The translations under genes were made by a program, and so were the position numbers. A stretch of DNA of 32,560 nt from contig RXJV01000051.1 in the NCBI GenBank assembly GCA_003963075.1, forward strand, positions 1 through 32,560, read 5' to 3'. Source of the stretch: Burkholderiales bacterium. GTDB lineage: Bacteria > Pseudomonadota > Gammaproteobacteria > Burkholderiales > Burkholderiaceae_C. Under the pieces are notes generated by a model, which saw only the letters and a list, made by a program, of their open reading frames with translations, made no database searches and was not told where the DNA came from. Below, piece by piece: positions 1-6,808 of this stretch. Each line of letters begins with the position of its first letter. Position 1 is the first letter of the stretch.

Positions 1-1626
1 CTGGCGGATGGCCAGGCTGCCGCTGTGGAAGTAGGTGCCGTCACCGAGGTTGCTGAAGATGTGCTTCTCGTCGGTGAACGGCGCCTGGCCGACCCAGGGC
101 ACGCCCTCGCCGCCCATCTGCGTGAAGGTGGCCGTGTTGCGGCCGGGCATCCAGGTGACCATGTAGTGGCAGCCAATGCCACCCACCGCACGGCTGCCCT
201 CGGGCACGCGCGTGCTGGTGTTGTGCGGGCAGCCGGAGCAGAACCAGGGCGTGCGGTCGGCGCCGCCCGCGGTCTGCTCCTCGGCCTTCAGCGAGGCCTC
301 CTTGGCGTCGATGATGGCCAGACGGGCGTCCAGCCGCGCGGCGATGTCGCTGTCCACGCCCAGCTTCTTGAGCCGCTTGGCGATGGCGCGGGCAATGATG
401 GCCGGCGTCAGGTCGGCCTGCGGGCGCAGCAGCCAATGGTCGCTCGGGTTGGGCACGCTCCACTCGCCGCCGTCGGCATCACCCGCGTCGAATTTTCCGA
501 GCACATTGGGCCGCACGTCGGGGCGCCAGTTGTAGAGCTCTTCCTTGACCTGGTACTCGATGATCTGGCGCTTTTCCTCGACGACCAGGATCTCCTGCAG
601 GCCCTTGGCGAACTCGCGCGCCACCTGCGCCTCCAGCGGCCACACCACATTGACCTTGTGCAGCCGGATGCCGATGCGACGGCAGGTGTCGTCGTCCAGG
701 CCCAGGTCGTGCAGCGCCTGGCGGGTGTCGTTGTAGGCCTTGCCGCTGGTGATGAGGCCGAAGCGATCGTTCGGGCCCTCGATGACGTTGTAGTTCAGGC
801 GGTTGGCGCGGATATAAGCCAGGGCCGCATACCACTTGTAGTTCATCATCCGCGACTCCTGCTCCAGCGGCGGGTCGGGCCAGCGGATGTGCAGGCCGCC
901 CGGCGGCATGACGAAGTCTTCGGGCAGGATGATGTTGACGCGGTCGGGGTCCACGCTGACCGAGGCCGAGCTCTCGACGATCTCCTGGATGGTCTTCATG
1001 CCCGCCCACAGGCCGGAAAAGCGGCTCATCGCAAAGGCGTGCAGGCCCATGTCGAGGATGTCCTGCACGCTGCTCGGGAAGAAGGTCGGGAAGCCGACCG
1101 CCTTGAAGACGTGGTCGCTCTGGTGGGCCGCGGTGGAGCTCTTGGCGATGTGGTCGTCACCGGCGATGGCGATCACGCCACCGTGCTTGGAGGTGCCGGC
1201 CATGTTGGCGTGCTTGAACACGTCGATGCAGCGGTCCACGCCCGGACCCTTGCCGTACCAGAGACCGAACACGCCGTCGAACTTGGCCTTCTCGGGGAAG
1301 AGGTCGAGCTGCTGCGTGCCCCACACGGCGGTGGCGCCGAGTTCCTCGTTGACGCCCGGCTGGAAGACGATGTTCTGCTTGGCCAGGTGCTTCTTGGCAG
1401 CGAACAGCGCCTGGTCGTAACCGCCCAGCGGCGAGCCGCGGTAGCCGCTGATGAAGCCGGCGGTGTTCAGCCCGGCGATCGCATCGCGGGTGCGCTGCAG
1501 CATCGGCAAGCGCACCAGGGCCTGCACGCCGCTCATGAAGGCGCGGCCGTGGTCCAAGGCGTATTTGTCGTCCAGCGTGACGGTCTGGAGGGCCTTGAGG
1601 ATGTGCTCGGGCAGCGGGGCGTTCAT
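1..1626 (-). CDS. Indolepyruvate ferredoxin oxidoreductase, fused large type (5' part, cut by window edge)
   Basis: This is the first 542 codons of the large fused enzyme that oxidatively decarboxylates aryl-pyruvates such as indolepyruvate to acyl-CoA, passing electrons to ferredoxin (cytoplasm, aromatic amino acid breakdown). The start at MNAPLPEH is supported by an AGGAG ribosome site about 10 nt upstream. Residues about 15-400 match the pyrimidine-binding (POR N-like) half, with the runs GYRGSPLGGYD, GKGPGVDR and GDDHIAKSS. A CSGC motif at residues 463-466, followed by PHNTS, opens the TPP-binding half; the rest of that half and the gamma domain lie outside the window. The fused family is usually near 1,150-1,200 residues, so over half is missing. 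The nearby Lrp/AsnC gene (2856) fits control by an amino acid or its keto acid. Family assignment is firm; the exact substrate is inferred. Confidence 0.93.
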   Translation of the reverse strand, partial: MNAPLPEHILKALQTVTLDDKYALDHGRAFMSGVQALVRLPMLQRTRDAIAGLNTAGFISGYRGSPLGGYDQALFAAKKHLAKQNIVFQPGVNEELGATAVWGTQQLDLFPEKAKFDGVFGLWYGKGPGVDRCIDVFKHANMAGTSKHGGVIAIAGDDHIAKSSTAAHQSDHVFKAVGFPTFFPSSVQDILDMGLHAFAMSRFSGLWAGMKTIQEIVESSASVSVDPDRVNIILPEDFVMPPGGLHIRWPDPPLEQESRMMNYKWYAALAYIRANRLNYNVIEGPNDRFGLITSGKAYNDTRQALHDLGLDDDTCRRIGIRLHKVNVVWPLEAQVAREFAKGLQEILVVEEKRQIIEYQVKEELYNWRPDVRPNVLGKFDAGDADGGEWSVPNPSDHWLLRPQADLTPAIIARAIAKRLKKLGVDSDIAARLDARLAIIDAKEASLKAEEQTAGGADRTPWFCSGCPHNTSTRVPEGSRAVGGIGCHYMVTWMPGRNTATFTQMGGEGVPWVGQAPFTDEKHIFSNLGDGTYFHSGSLAIRQ

Positions 1627-1854
1627 CGGGGGAGTGCTCCTGGGTGCAGCGGCCGTCGCGTCGCAGCCCTTGTGGGGCGCAGGCTCGGGCAGGGTGAGGC
1701 GGGTGAAGCCGGATCGAGCAGTGTAGAAAAACGGTGGCGCGGGATGCTTTCTAATTCACGCCCAAACACGCCCAAGATTGAAAGAAGCTTGCTGGAAACA
1801 AGCGAAATCAATCCGTTCGTTTGCAACAACCGCAATGCCGTGAAAACCATGAGC
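1627..1854 (-). promoter_or_regulatory. Upstream region of the indolepyruvate oxidoreductase gene
   Basis: This 228-bp gap is clearly richer in A and T than its surroundings, as expected of an Lrp-type control region. It holds a possible minus-strand -10 (TACACT, complement of 1720-1725) without a convincing -35, and a short inverted repeat (GCTTG, 7-nt loop, CAAGC) near 1788-1804. I see no open reading frame with coding character. Control by the Lrp protein encoded at 2856 is inferred from proximity only. Confidence 0.35.
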
Positions 1855-2760
1855 TCAAACCGACGGCTGCAGCCGCCCCAGCAGCGGGTGCCACAGCTCC
1901 GCCCGGCCCAGCGGCGTGGCCGAGGGCAGCAGGGGGTTGGGAAATTTGAACAGCTGGCGTTGGCTCACCCGCATCGCGTGCAGCGTGGGCTCCACGAAGC
2001 GGCCGAACAGCGCGTCGAAGCTGCCGTCATGCAACGCGACCTCAAAGCCATGCTTGAGCCGCTCGGCCAGTTGGGGCTGCTGCGGCGAGACGAAGAAATA
2101 AAAGGCCGTCGGGTAGATCAAGCCCCAGCGCCAGACCTTGGCCAGCTCGAACTCCAGCGCCACATCGTCGGCCTCGACCGCCCCGACCGGCAACAGATCG
2201 AAGCCGCCCAGGCGCAGCCGCGCAACGCCCGAGCTCACATTGGCCAGACGCACGACCTGCAGGCCGGCAGCACGCTGGATCGCATAGTCCGGCCAGTCCT
2301 GCACCAGGCCGAGCCGGACGGCACGCAGGGCCTCCAGGCTGTCGACCGACTCCAGCCGCTTGACGGTCTCGGGCAAGCCCAGTCCGACCCGCAGCCCGAG
2401 CAGGCCGCGGTAAAGGCAGTAGCGCACCGGCACGGCGCGGCGCTCGCGGTCGACATCGGTCATGGCGGCGCACAGGTCCAGACGGCCGTTCTCCAGTTCA
2501 CTGAACGCGCGGGCCTGGGGCACCAGGCCGGTGAACTGCAGCTCGCAGTCGCCAAAGCGCGGCCGGGCCTTGTCCAGCAGCAGCCTCAGCACCTCCTCGC
2601 GGTAGCTGAGCCGGCCGTCGGCCATGGGCCGCAAAGAATGCCGGATGACCGGCGCCGAAGCCCGCGCCGCGGGCCAGCCAGCAGGCCCACCCATGGCCAG
2701 CGCCAGCAGATGACGCCGACGCAAGGCATCCTCGGGGGCAGGGAAGGTGGGCAGCGCCAT
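1855..2760 (-). CDS. SBP_bac_3-like periplasmic substrate-binding protein (no transporter partners)
   Basis: This 301-residue protein resembles the extracellular solute-binding fold used for polar amino acids and by stand-alone sensory relatives. A leader (RRRHLLALAMGG, then an Ala-rich stretch ending ARASA near residue 35) looks like a secretion signal, possibly twin-arginine. The body has the family pattern of short beta-strand/helix units: a segment ELENGRLDLCAAMTDVDRERR near residues 105-125, and FYFFVSPQQPQLAERLKHGFE near 230-250, where many relatives read '...NPELAERIERGL'. No permease or ATPase gene is adjacent, so a transport role is unproven. I chose ATG at 2760; a GTG at 2781 would add seven residues. 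It sits between the indolepyruvate enzyme and the Lrp gene, and its start is 95 bp from the divergent Lrp start. Confidence 0.65.
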   Translation of the reverse strand: MALPTFPAPEDALRRRHLLALAMGGPAGWPAARASAPVIRHSLRPMADGRLSYREEVLRLLLDKARPRFGDCELQFTGLVPQARAFSELENGRLDLCAAMTDVDRERRAVPVRYCLYRGLLGLRVGLGLPETVKRLESVDSLEALRAVRLGLVQDWPDYAIQRAAGLQVVRLANVSSGVARLRLGGFDLLPVGAVEADDVALEFELAKVWRWGLIYPTAFYFFVSPQQPQLAERLKHGFEVALHDGSFDALFGRFVEPTLHAMRVSQRQLFKFPNPLLPSATPLGRAELWHPLLGRLQPSV

Positions 2761-2855
2761 GGCAACGAACTCGCCAGTCACCCAGTCCGGGCGGCCTCAA
2801 GTATCCGCCCAAGGCCTCCCGGCGTGCTCCCCGGACAAGCCCTCAACCCCTCGTC

Positions 2856-3374
2856 ATGACCCCGAACCCCGACACCCCCGCCAGCGCCCCCGAGGCCACG
2901 TCAGCGCTCGACCGCTACCACATCGCCATCCTGGCCGAGCTGCAGCGGGACGCCCGCCAGTCCAATGCCGAACTCGCCCAGCGCATCGGCCTGTCTGCGG
3001 CGCCGACCTGGCGGCGCGTCAAATGGCTGGAGGAGCACGGCTACATCACCGGCTACCGCGCCGAGCTGGACCGCCGCAAGATCGGCCTCGGCGTGCTGGC
3101 CTTTGTGCGCGTCGACGCCGAGCGCAGCGCCGGCGCGGCCACCCGGGCGCTGGAGGACGAGATCCGCCGGCTGCCCGAGGTCATCGCCTGCCACTACATC
3201 TCGGGCGCCGGCACCTTCGAGCTGCAGGTGATGGCCACCGACCTGGATGCCTTCTCACGCTTCTCGATCAACACCCTGCTGAAGCTGCCCAATGTGAAAG
3301 ACATCCACACCAGCTTCTCGCTCGGCGAGGTCAAGGCCGGGGGCGCGCTGCCGCTGGGGCATCTGAAGGGCTGA
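2856..3374 (+). CDS. Lrp/AsnC-family transcriptional regulator
   Basis: A 172-residue DNA-binding regulator that normally assembles as dimers to octamers and responds to amino acids or keto acids. Residues about 17-75 form the winged helix-turn-helix (LDRYHIAILAELQRDARQS, then AELAQRIGLSAAPTWRRVKWLEE), and residues about 85-165 form the RAM/AsnC ligand-binding domain (LGVLAFVRVDAERS..., CHYISGAGTFELQVMATD). There is an N-terminal tail of about 16 residues rich in Pro, Ala and Ser. The start is the first ATG after the divergent gene; no clear ribosome site is visible. Regulators of this group are commonly found beside indolepyruvate ferredoxin oxidoreductase genes in Burkholderiales, so that gene is the likely target (inference). 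Confidence 0.92.
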   Translation: MTPNPDTPASAPEATSALDRYHIAILAELQRDARQSNAELAQRIGLSAAPTWRRVKWLEEHGYITGYRAELDRRKIGLGVLAFVRVDAERSAGAATRALEDEIRRLPEVIACHYISGAGTFELQVMATDLDAFSRFSINTLLKLPNVKDIHTSFSLGEVKAGGALPLGHLKG

Positions 3375-3398
3375 AGCGAGCCCCGGCCGGGCGCGGCG

Positions 3399-3419
3399 CC
3401 GGCGGTGCGCCGCCAGGCC
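3399..3419 (+). terminator. GC-rich hairpin after the Lrp gene
   Basis: GCCGGCGG (3399-3406), a TGCG loop and CCGCC-A-GGC (3411-3419) form a stem with one bulged A, 25 nt after the Lrp stop codon. No T-tract follows, so intrinsic termination is doubtful; it may instead protect the 3' end or mark a Rho-dependent stop. Confidence 0.3.
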
Positions 3420-3477
3420 GATCGCCCACCGCCGCCCAGCGGGCAAGCCCTGACACACCAGGCGTCCGCCTGCGAGT

Positions 3478-3489
3478 TAGGCTAGCCGG
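3478..3489 (+). promoter_or_regulatory. -10-like element 6 nt before the diguanylate cyclase start
   Basis: TAGGCT at 3478-3483 is followed by six bases and then the ATG at 3490. With initiation about 6-7 nt downstream of a -10 box, the transcript would begin at or next to the start codon. No ribosome site precedes the ATG and no good -35 is visible. Confidence 0.35.
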
Positions 3490-4614
3490 ATGGCGCCATC
3501 GCGCATCCATCGTCTGATCGACCTGTGGCTGGGGACGGAGCCCGCCCAGCGGCTGCGGCTGCGCCAGACCTCGCTGGCGATGGCATTGATGGCCCTGTGC
3601 GTGCCGATGCTGCATCACGCGGTCCTGATTTCTCAGCAGGCCCGCGGCCCGCTGCTGTGGGTCTGGACGGCCTACGCGCTGGGCGGCATGGCCCTGATGT
3701 ATGCCGCCATCCGCAGCGGCTGGTCGCGGCGCCTGGCAGACCCCTCGATGACGGTGGCGCAGAGCGCGTTTGCGATCAGTGCCGCAGCACTCGGCTATGC
3801 CCAGGCCGGGCCGTTGCGTGGCGCGGTCTTCCCCGTGCTGACCCTGATCCTGACCTTCGGCATGTTCCAGCTGCACGCGCGCACGGCCATCACGTTGAGC
3901 CTGTTCGCGCTGACCTTGTTCGGCCTGGCGATGGCGGTGATGGCGACGTTGCAGGCCGAGGTTTACCCGCCCGCGGTCGAGCTCGGTCACTTCATCATGC
4001 TGGCCTGCATGCTGCCGGCCCTCGCGGTGCTGACCGCGCGCCTGAACCGCATCCGACGCCGGCTCGCCGAGCAGCGCGAAGAGCTGACGCGCGCCCTCGC
4101 CCAGCTCCAGGCGATCGCCACGCGCGACGAGCTGACGGGCCTGCCTAACCGCCGCCAAATGCAGGCCCTGATGGACCAGGAGCTGCTGCGCTCGCTGCGC
4201 CATGGCCACCATTTCTGCATCGCCGAGCTCGACCTCGACCATTTCAAGCGCGTCAACGACCTCCACGGCCACGCCGCCGGCGACGAGGTGCTGCGCGCCT
4301 TCGCCCAGGCCAGCCAGTCCGCGCTGCGCGCGACCGACGTGCTGGCGCGTTGGGGCGGCGAGGAGTTTCTCGTGCTGATGCCCGACACGCCGATGCCACC
4401 GGCCCTCGCCGGCATGGAGAGGCTGCGCCAGCAGGTCGCGGCGCTGCGTGTCGACGCCGGCACCGGCGAACCCATCTCGATCACGGTGTCCATCGGCCTC
4501 ACCGGCCATCGACGCGGCGACACGCTCGCGCAGACGCTGGAGCGCGCCGACCAATTGCTCTACCGGGCCAAGGCCCAGGGGCGCAACCGCACCTGCAGCG
4601 ACGACGCCGGCTGA
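3490..4614 (+). CDS. Membrane-bound diguanylate cyclase (GGDEF domain)
   Basis: This 374-residue protein makes cyclic di-GMP from two GTP. Residues about 25-195 contain roughly six hydrophobic segments (for example LAMALMALCVPMLHHAVLI and HFIMLACMLPALAVLTA), forming an integral membrane sensor region with no named domain that I recognise. A short coiled-coil linker (RRRLAEQREELTRALAQLQAI) leads to the GGDEF domain at about 205-370, which opens with the usual DELTGLPNRR. The active-site loop is GGEEF at 289-293, a catalytically competent variant, and RATD at 280-283 sits exactly five residues before it, matching the inhibitory I-site (RxxD). Product feedback inhibition is therefore expected. 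A c-di-GMP phosphodiesterase lies 2.2 kb downstream on the same strand. Confidence 0.95.
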   Translation: MAPSRIHRLIDLWLGTEPAQRLRLRQTSLAMALMALCVPMLHHAVLISQQARGPLLWVWTAYALGGMALMYAAIRSGWSRRLADPSMTVAQSAFAISAAALGYAQAGPLRGAVFPVLTLILTFGMFQLHARTAITLSLFALTLFGLAMAVMATLQAEVYPPAVELGHFIMLACMLPALAVLTARLNRIRRRLAEQREELTRALAQLQAIATRDELTGLPNRRQMQALMDQELLRSLRHGHHFCIAELDLDHFKRVNDLHGHAAGDEVLRAFAQASQSALRATDVLARWGGEEFLVLMPDTPMPPALAGMERLRQQVAALRVDAGTGEPISITVSIGLTGHRRGDTLAQTLERADQLLYRAKAQGRNRTCSDDAG

Positions 4615-4674
4615 CGGCTCGCCCCGGCCCGCGCACTGGCATAGTCAGGCGCCCCAGCCTGACGCCCCTTCCCC

Positions 4675-5568
4675 ATGGCCCTGCCGCTTCGCCACTGCCT
4701 TCTCGCGCTTGCCGTCGTCGCGATCTGGGGCAGCAATTTCGTCGTCATCAAATACGCGCTGCACACGCTGCCGCCGCTGCTGCTGGCCGTGCTGCGCTTC
4801 GCCTTCGCGCTGCTGCCGGCCTGCTTCCTGCTGCGCCGGCCGCAGGTGAGCTGGCGCAATCTGGCCGGCTATGGCGTGTTGATCGGCGTCGGCCAGTTCG
4901 GCCTGCTGTACCTGGCCATGCGCAGCCAGATTTCGCCCGGCCTGGCCTCGCTGGTCGTGCAGACCCAGGTCTTCTTCACCCTCTTGCTGGCGGTGCGCCT
5001 GCGCAAGGAGAAGGTGCTGGCGGCGCAATGGCTGGGCCTGGGGCTCGCCGCCGGCGGCATTGGCGTCATTGCGGCACATGTCGACGGCTCGACGACGGTG
5101 CTGGGCGTCGCGATGGTGCTCGCGGCGGCCTTCTGCTGGGCCTGCGCCAACCTGCTGACCCAGCGCGCCGGCCGCATCGACATGCTGGCCTATGTCGTCT
5201 GGAGCAGCGCCTTCGCGGTGCCACCGCTGCTGCTGCTGGCCCTGCTGATCGACGGGCCGGCACACATCGCCACCAGCCTGGCCGCCGCCGACGCCAGCAT
5301 CTGGGCGGCGGTGCTCTGGCAGTCGCTGGGCAATACCCTGTTCGGCTACGGCGCCTGGAGCTGGCTGCTGGCCCGCCACCCGGCCGGGCGCATCGTGCCC
5401 ATGGCGCTGCTGGTGCCGGTGTTCGGCATGGGCTCGGCCAGCCTGCTGCTCGGCGAGCCGCTGCCGGCCTGGAAGCTGGTCGCCGCGGCCCTGGTGCTGG
5501 CCGGTCTGGCGATCAACCTGTTCGGACCCCGGCTTTTGCCTCAGCGGCTCCGGCCGGCACCGGACTAA
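4675..5568 (+). CDS. EamA/DMT-family inner-membrane exporter
   Basis: A 297-residue member of the drug/metabolite transporter superfamily with two EamA repeats (about residues 8-135 and 150-285) and about ten transmembrane helices. The opening ([29 protein letters not shown]) and [15 protein letters not shown] are typical of the E. coli EamA (YdeD) branch, which exports cysteine-pathway metabolites; the substrate here is unknown. The stop codon TAA at 5566-5568 lies within a -10-like TAAGCT that precedes the next gene. The gene is about 60 bp after the diguanylate cyclase, with CATAGT (4640-4645) as a weak promoter candidate. Confidence 0.9.
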   Translation: MALPLRHCLLALAVVAIWGSNFVVIKYALHTLPPLLLAVLRFAFALLPACFLLRRPQVSWRNLAGYGVLIGVGQFGLLYLAMRSQISPGLASLVVQTQVFFTLLLAVRLRKEKVLAAQWLGLGLAAGGIGVIAAHVDGSTTVLGVAMVLAAAFCWACANLLTQRAGRIDMLAYVVWSSAFAVPPLLLLALLIDGPAHIATSLAAADASIWAAVLWQSLGNTLFGYGAWSWLLARHPAGRIVPMALLVPVFGMGSASLLLGEPLPAWKLVAAALVLAGLAINLFGPRLLPQRLRPAPD

Positions 5569-5578
5569 GCTGGCGCCC
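5566..5578 (+). promoter_or_regulatory. -10-like element 7 nt before the start of the 5579 gene
   Basis: TAAGCT at 5566-5571 overlaps the stop codon of the EamA gene and is followed by GGCGCCC and the ATG at 5579. The layout repeats that seen at 3478, 11664, 22608, 23244 and 30754. No strong -35 is visible. Confidence 0.3.
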
Positions 5579-6223
5579 ATGAAGCGCCGTGTCTTGCTGC
5601 TGACCTGCCTGCCCCTGCTGCTGCCGGCCCGGCTGGCCGCAGCGCCGCCGGCGGTGCAATTGCTTGTCGAGCTGCGCTGGGTGGACAGCAGGCTGGCGCC
5701 CGCGGCCGTGGCGGCGGTGCGCGATGGCGCCGTCGTCGTCGGCACGGCCGGCAGCGTGTCGCCCCGAGGCCCCGGCGTCGTGACATCGACGGCGGCGGCG
5801 CCGCCACCGCCCGTGCAGCGCCTGCTCGTGCTCAACGGCCAGCGCGCGGCGCTGCGCCTGACGACCCGTGAACCGCTGCAATGGGTGGACGCCGTCATCG
5901 AGATCGACCCCTCGGCGGCCCCGGCCAGCGCCGCGCGCCGGGTCTACGCCGCCCCGCGCCAGGGCGAACGCCAGGCGGTGCAGCGCTTCAGCGTCACGCC
6001 CACCTGGCCCGGCGGTAACGCCCCGGTGCGCCTGGCCTTCGAGGTCGAAGACGGCGAGGTCGATATCCAGTCGACGCTGGACCTGCCGATGCAGCGCTGG
6101 CAGACCGTCGCGCGCAGCGGCGGCAGCGCCATGGCGGCGCCCGCAAGAGGCACGCTGAGCAGCACCGACGCGGCGGGCCTGCCCGAGCGCGAGCTGCAGC
6201 TGCGCGTCAGCCTGCAGCCCTGA
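5579..6223 (+). CDS. Secreted protein of unknown function
   Basis: A 214-residue protein that I do not recognise. Residues 1-20 (MKRRVLLLTCLPLLLPARLAAA) are a clear Sec signal peptide, so the product is periplasmic or exported. The mature part is beta-rich by composition and has a Pro/Ala linker near residues 66-78. It contains the run RLLVLNGQRAALRLTTREPLQWVDA, which faintly recalls the beta-domain start of secretin-like proteins, but no secretin core follows. The second half (QRFSVTPTWPGGNAPVRLAFEVEDGEVD) looks like another beta-sandwich segment. It starts 10 bp after the EamA exporter. No cysteine or catalytic signature is obvious in the mature protein. Coding status is supported by third-position G/C bias and the signal peptide. 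Confidence 0.75.
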   Translation: MKRRVLLLTCLPLLLPARLAAAPPAVQLLVELRWVDSRLAPAAVAAVRDGAVVVGTAGSVSPRGPGVVTSTAAAPPPPVQRLLVLNGQRAALRLTTREPLQWVDAVIEIDPSAAPASAARRVYAAPRQGERQAVQRFSVTPTWPGGNAPVRLAFEVEDGEVDIQSTLDLPMQRWQTVARSGGSAMAAPARGTLSSTDAAGLPERELQLRVSLQP

Positions 6224-6411
6224 GCGGCATTCAGCGCGCCGTTGATCTCGGCGAAGGCCGCAGCAGCGCCGAACGACGCCGCGGCGGCACGGCCCGGGTA
6301 CAAATTGGTAACAGGCCCGCCACCGCGCGCCGATCTGCCAAGTTCTTCCCGTTTGGCGCCGCGCCGGGCGTGTAACGTCCCCACCCTGCGCACCCGAGAC
6401 CCAGCCCTGAC

Positions 6412-6780
6412 ATGAAGCTTGCACTGATCGCCCACGACGGCAAGAAGGACGCCATGATTGCCCTGGCCGGCAACTATCTGCCCCTGCTGCGCCGCTGCAC
6501 GCTGATGGCCACCGGCACCACCGGTGCCCGGCTCGCCGCCGCCCATGGCCTCGTGATCGAGCGCATGCTCAGCGGCCCGCTGGGCGGTGACCTGCAGATC
6601 GGCGCGCGGCTGGCCGCCGGCGACCTGGACGGCGTCGTCTTCCTGCGCGACCCGATGACCCCGCAGCCCCACGAACCCGACATCAATGCCCTGGTCAGGG
6701 CCTGCGATGTGCATGACGTACCCTGCGCCACCAATGTCGCCACCGCGCGCCTGCTGCTGGCCGGCTGGAGTGCCGCGTGA
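6412..6780 (+). CDS. mgsA: Methylglyoxal synthase
   Basis: The 122-residue enzyme converts dihydroxyacetone phosphate to methylglyoxal and phosphate, a bypass that relieves phosphosugar accumulation. The family motifs are all present: AHDGKK at the start, LMATGTTG (34-38 region, phosphate binding), [11 protein letters not shown] and [11 protein letters not shown]. The residues H8, D60, D80, H87 and D90 keep exactly the spacing of E. coli H19, D71, D91, H98 and D101, so activity is expected. It is shorter than the 152-residue E. coli enzyme because both ends are trimmed. The 188-bp upstream gap has a candidate -10 (TGTAAC, 6371-6376) and a relatively AT-rich patch at about 6299-6314; no other gene is seen there. 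Confidence 0.95.
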   Translation: MKLALIAHDGKKDAMIALAGNYLPLLRRCTLMATGTTGARLAAAHGLVIERMLSGPLGGDLQIGARLAAGDLDGVVFLRDPMTPQPHEPDINALVRACDVHDVPCATNVATARLLLAGWSAA

Positions 6781-6808
6781 CGCAGGCGCCACCACAGGCC
6801 GCTGACGC

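Noticed and set aside
25..2859. 944-codon plus-strand open frame
   Set aside because: It is antisense to the indolepyruvate oxidoreductase and the binding protein, both with clear family motifs, and runs through the gap between them. Its composition (Arg, Gly, His, Gln, Val rich) is that of a high-GC shadow.
3331..4554. 407-codon minus-strand frame
   Set aside because: Antisense to the diguanylate cyclase, whose GGEEF and I-site are unambiguous; no family resemblance.
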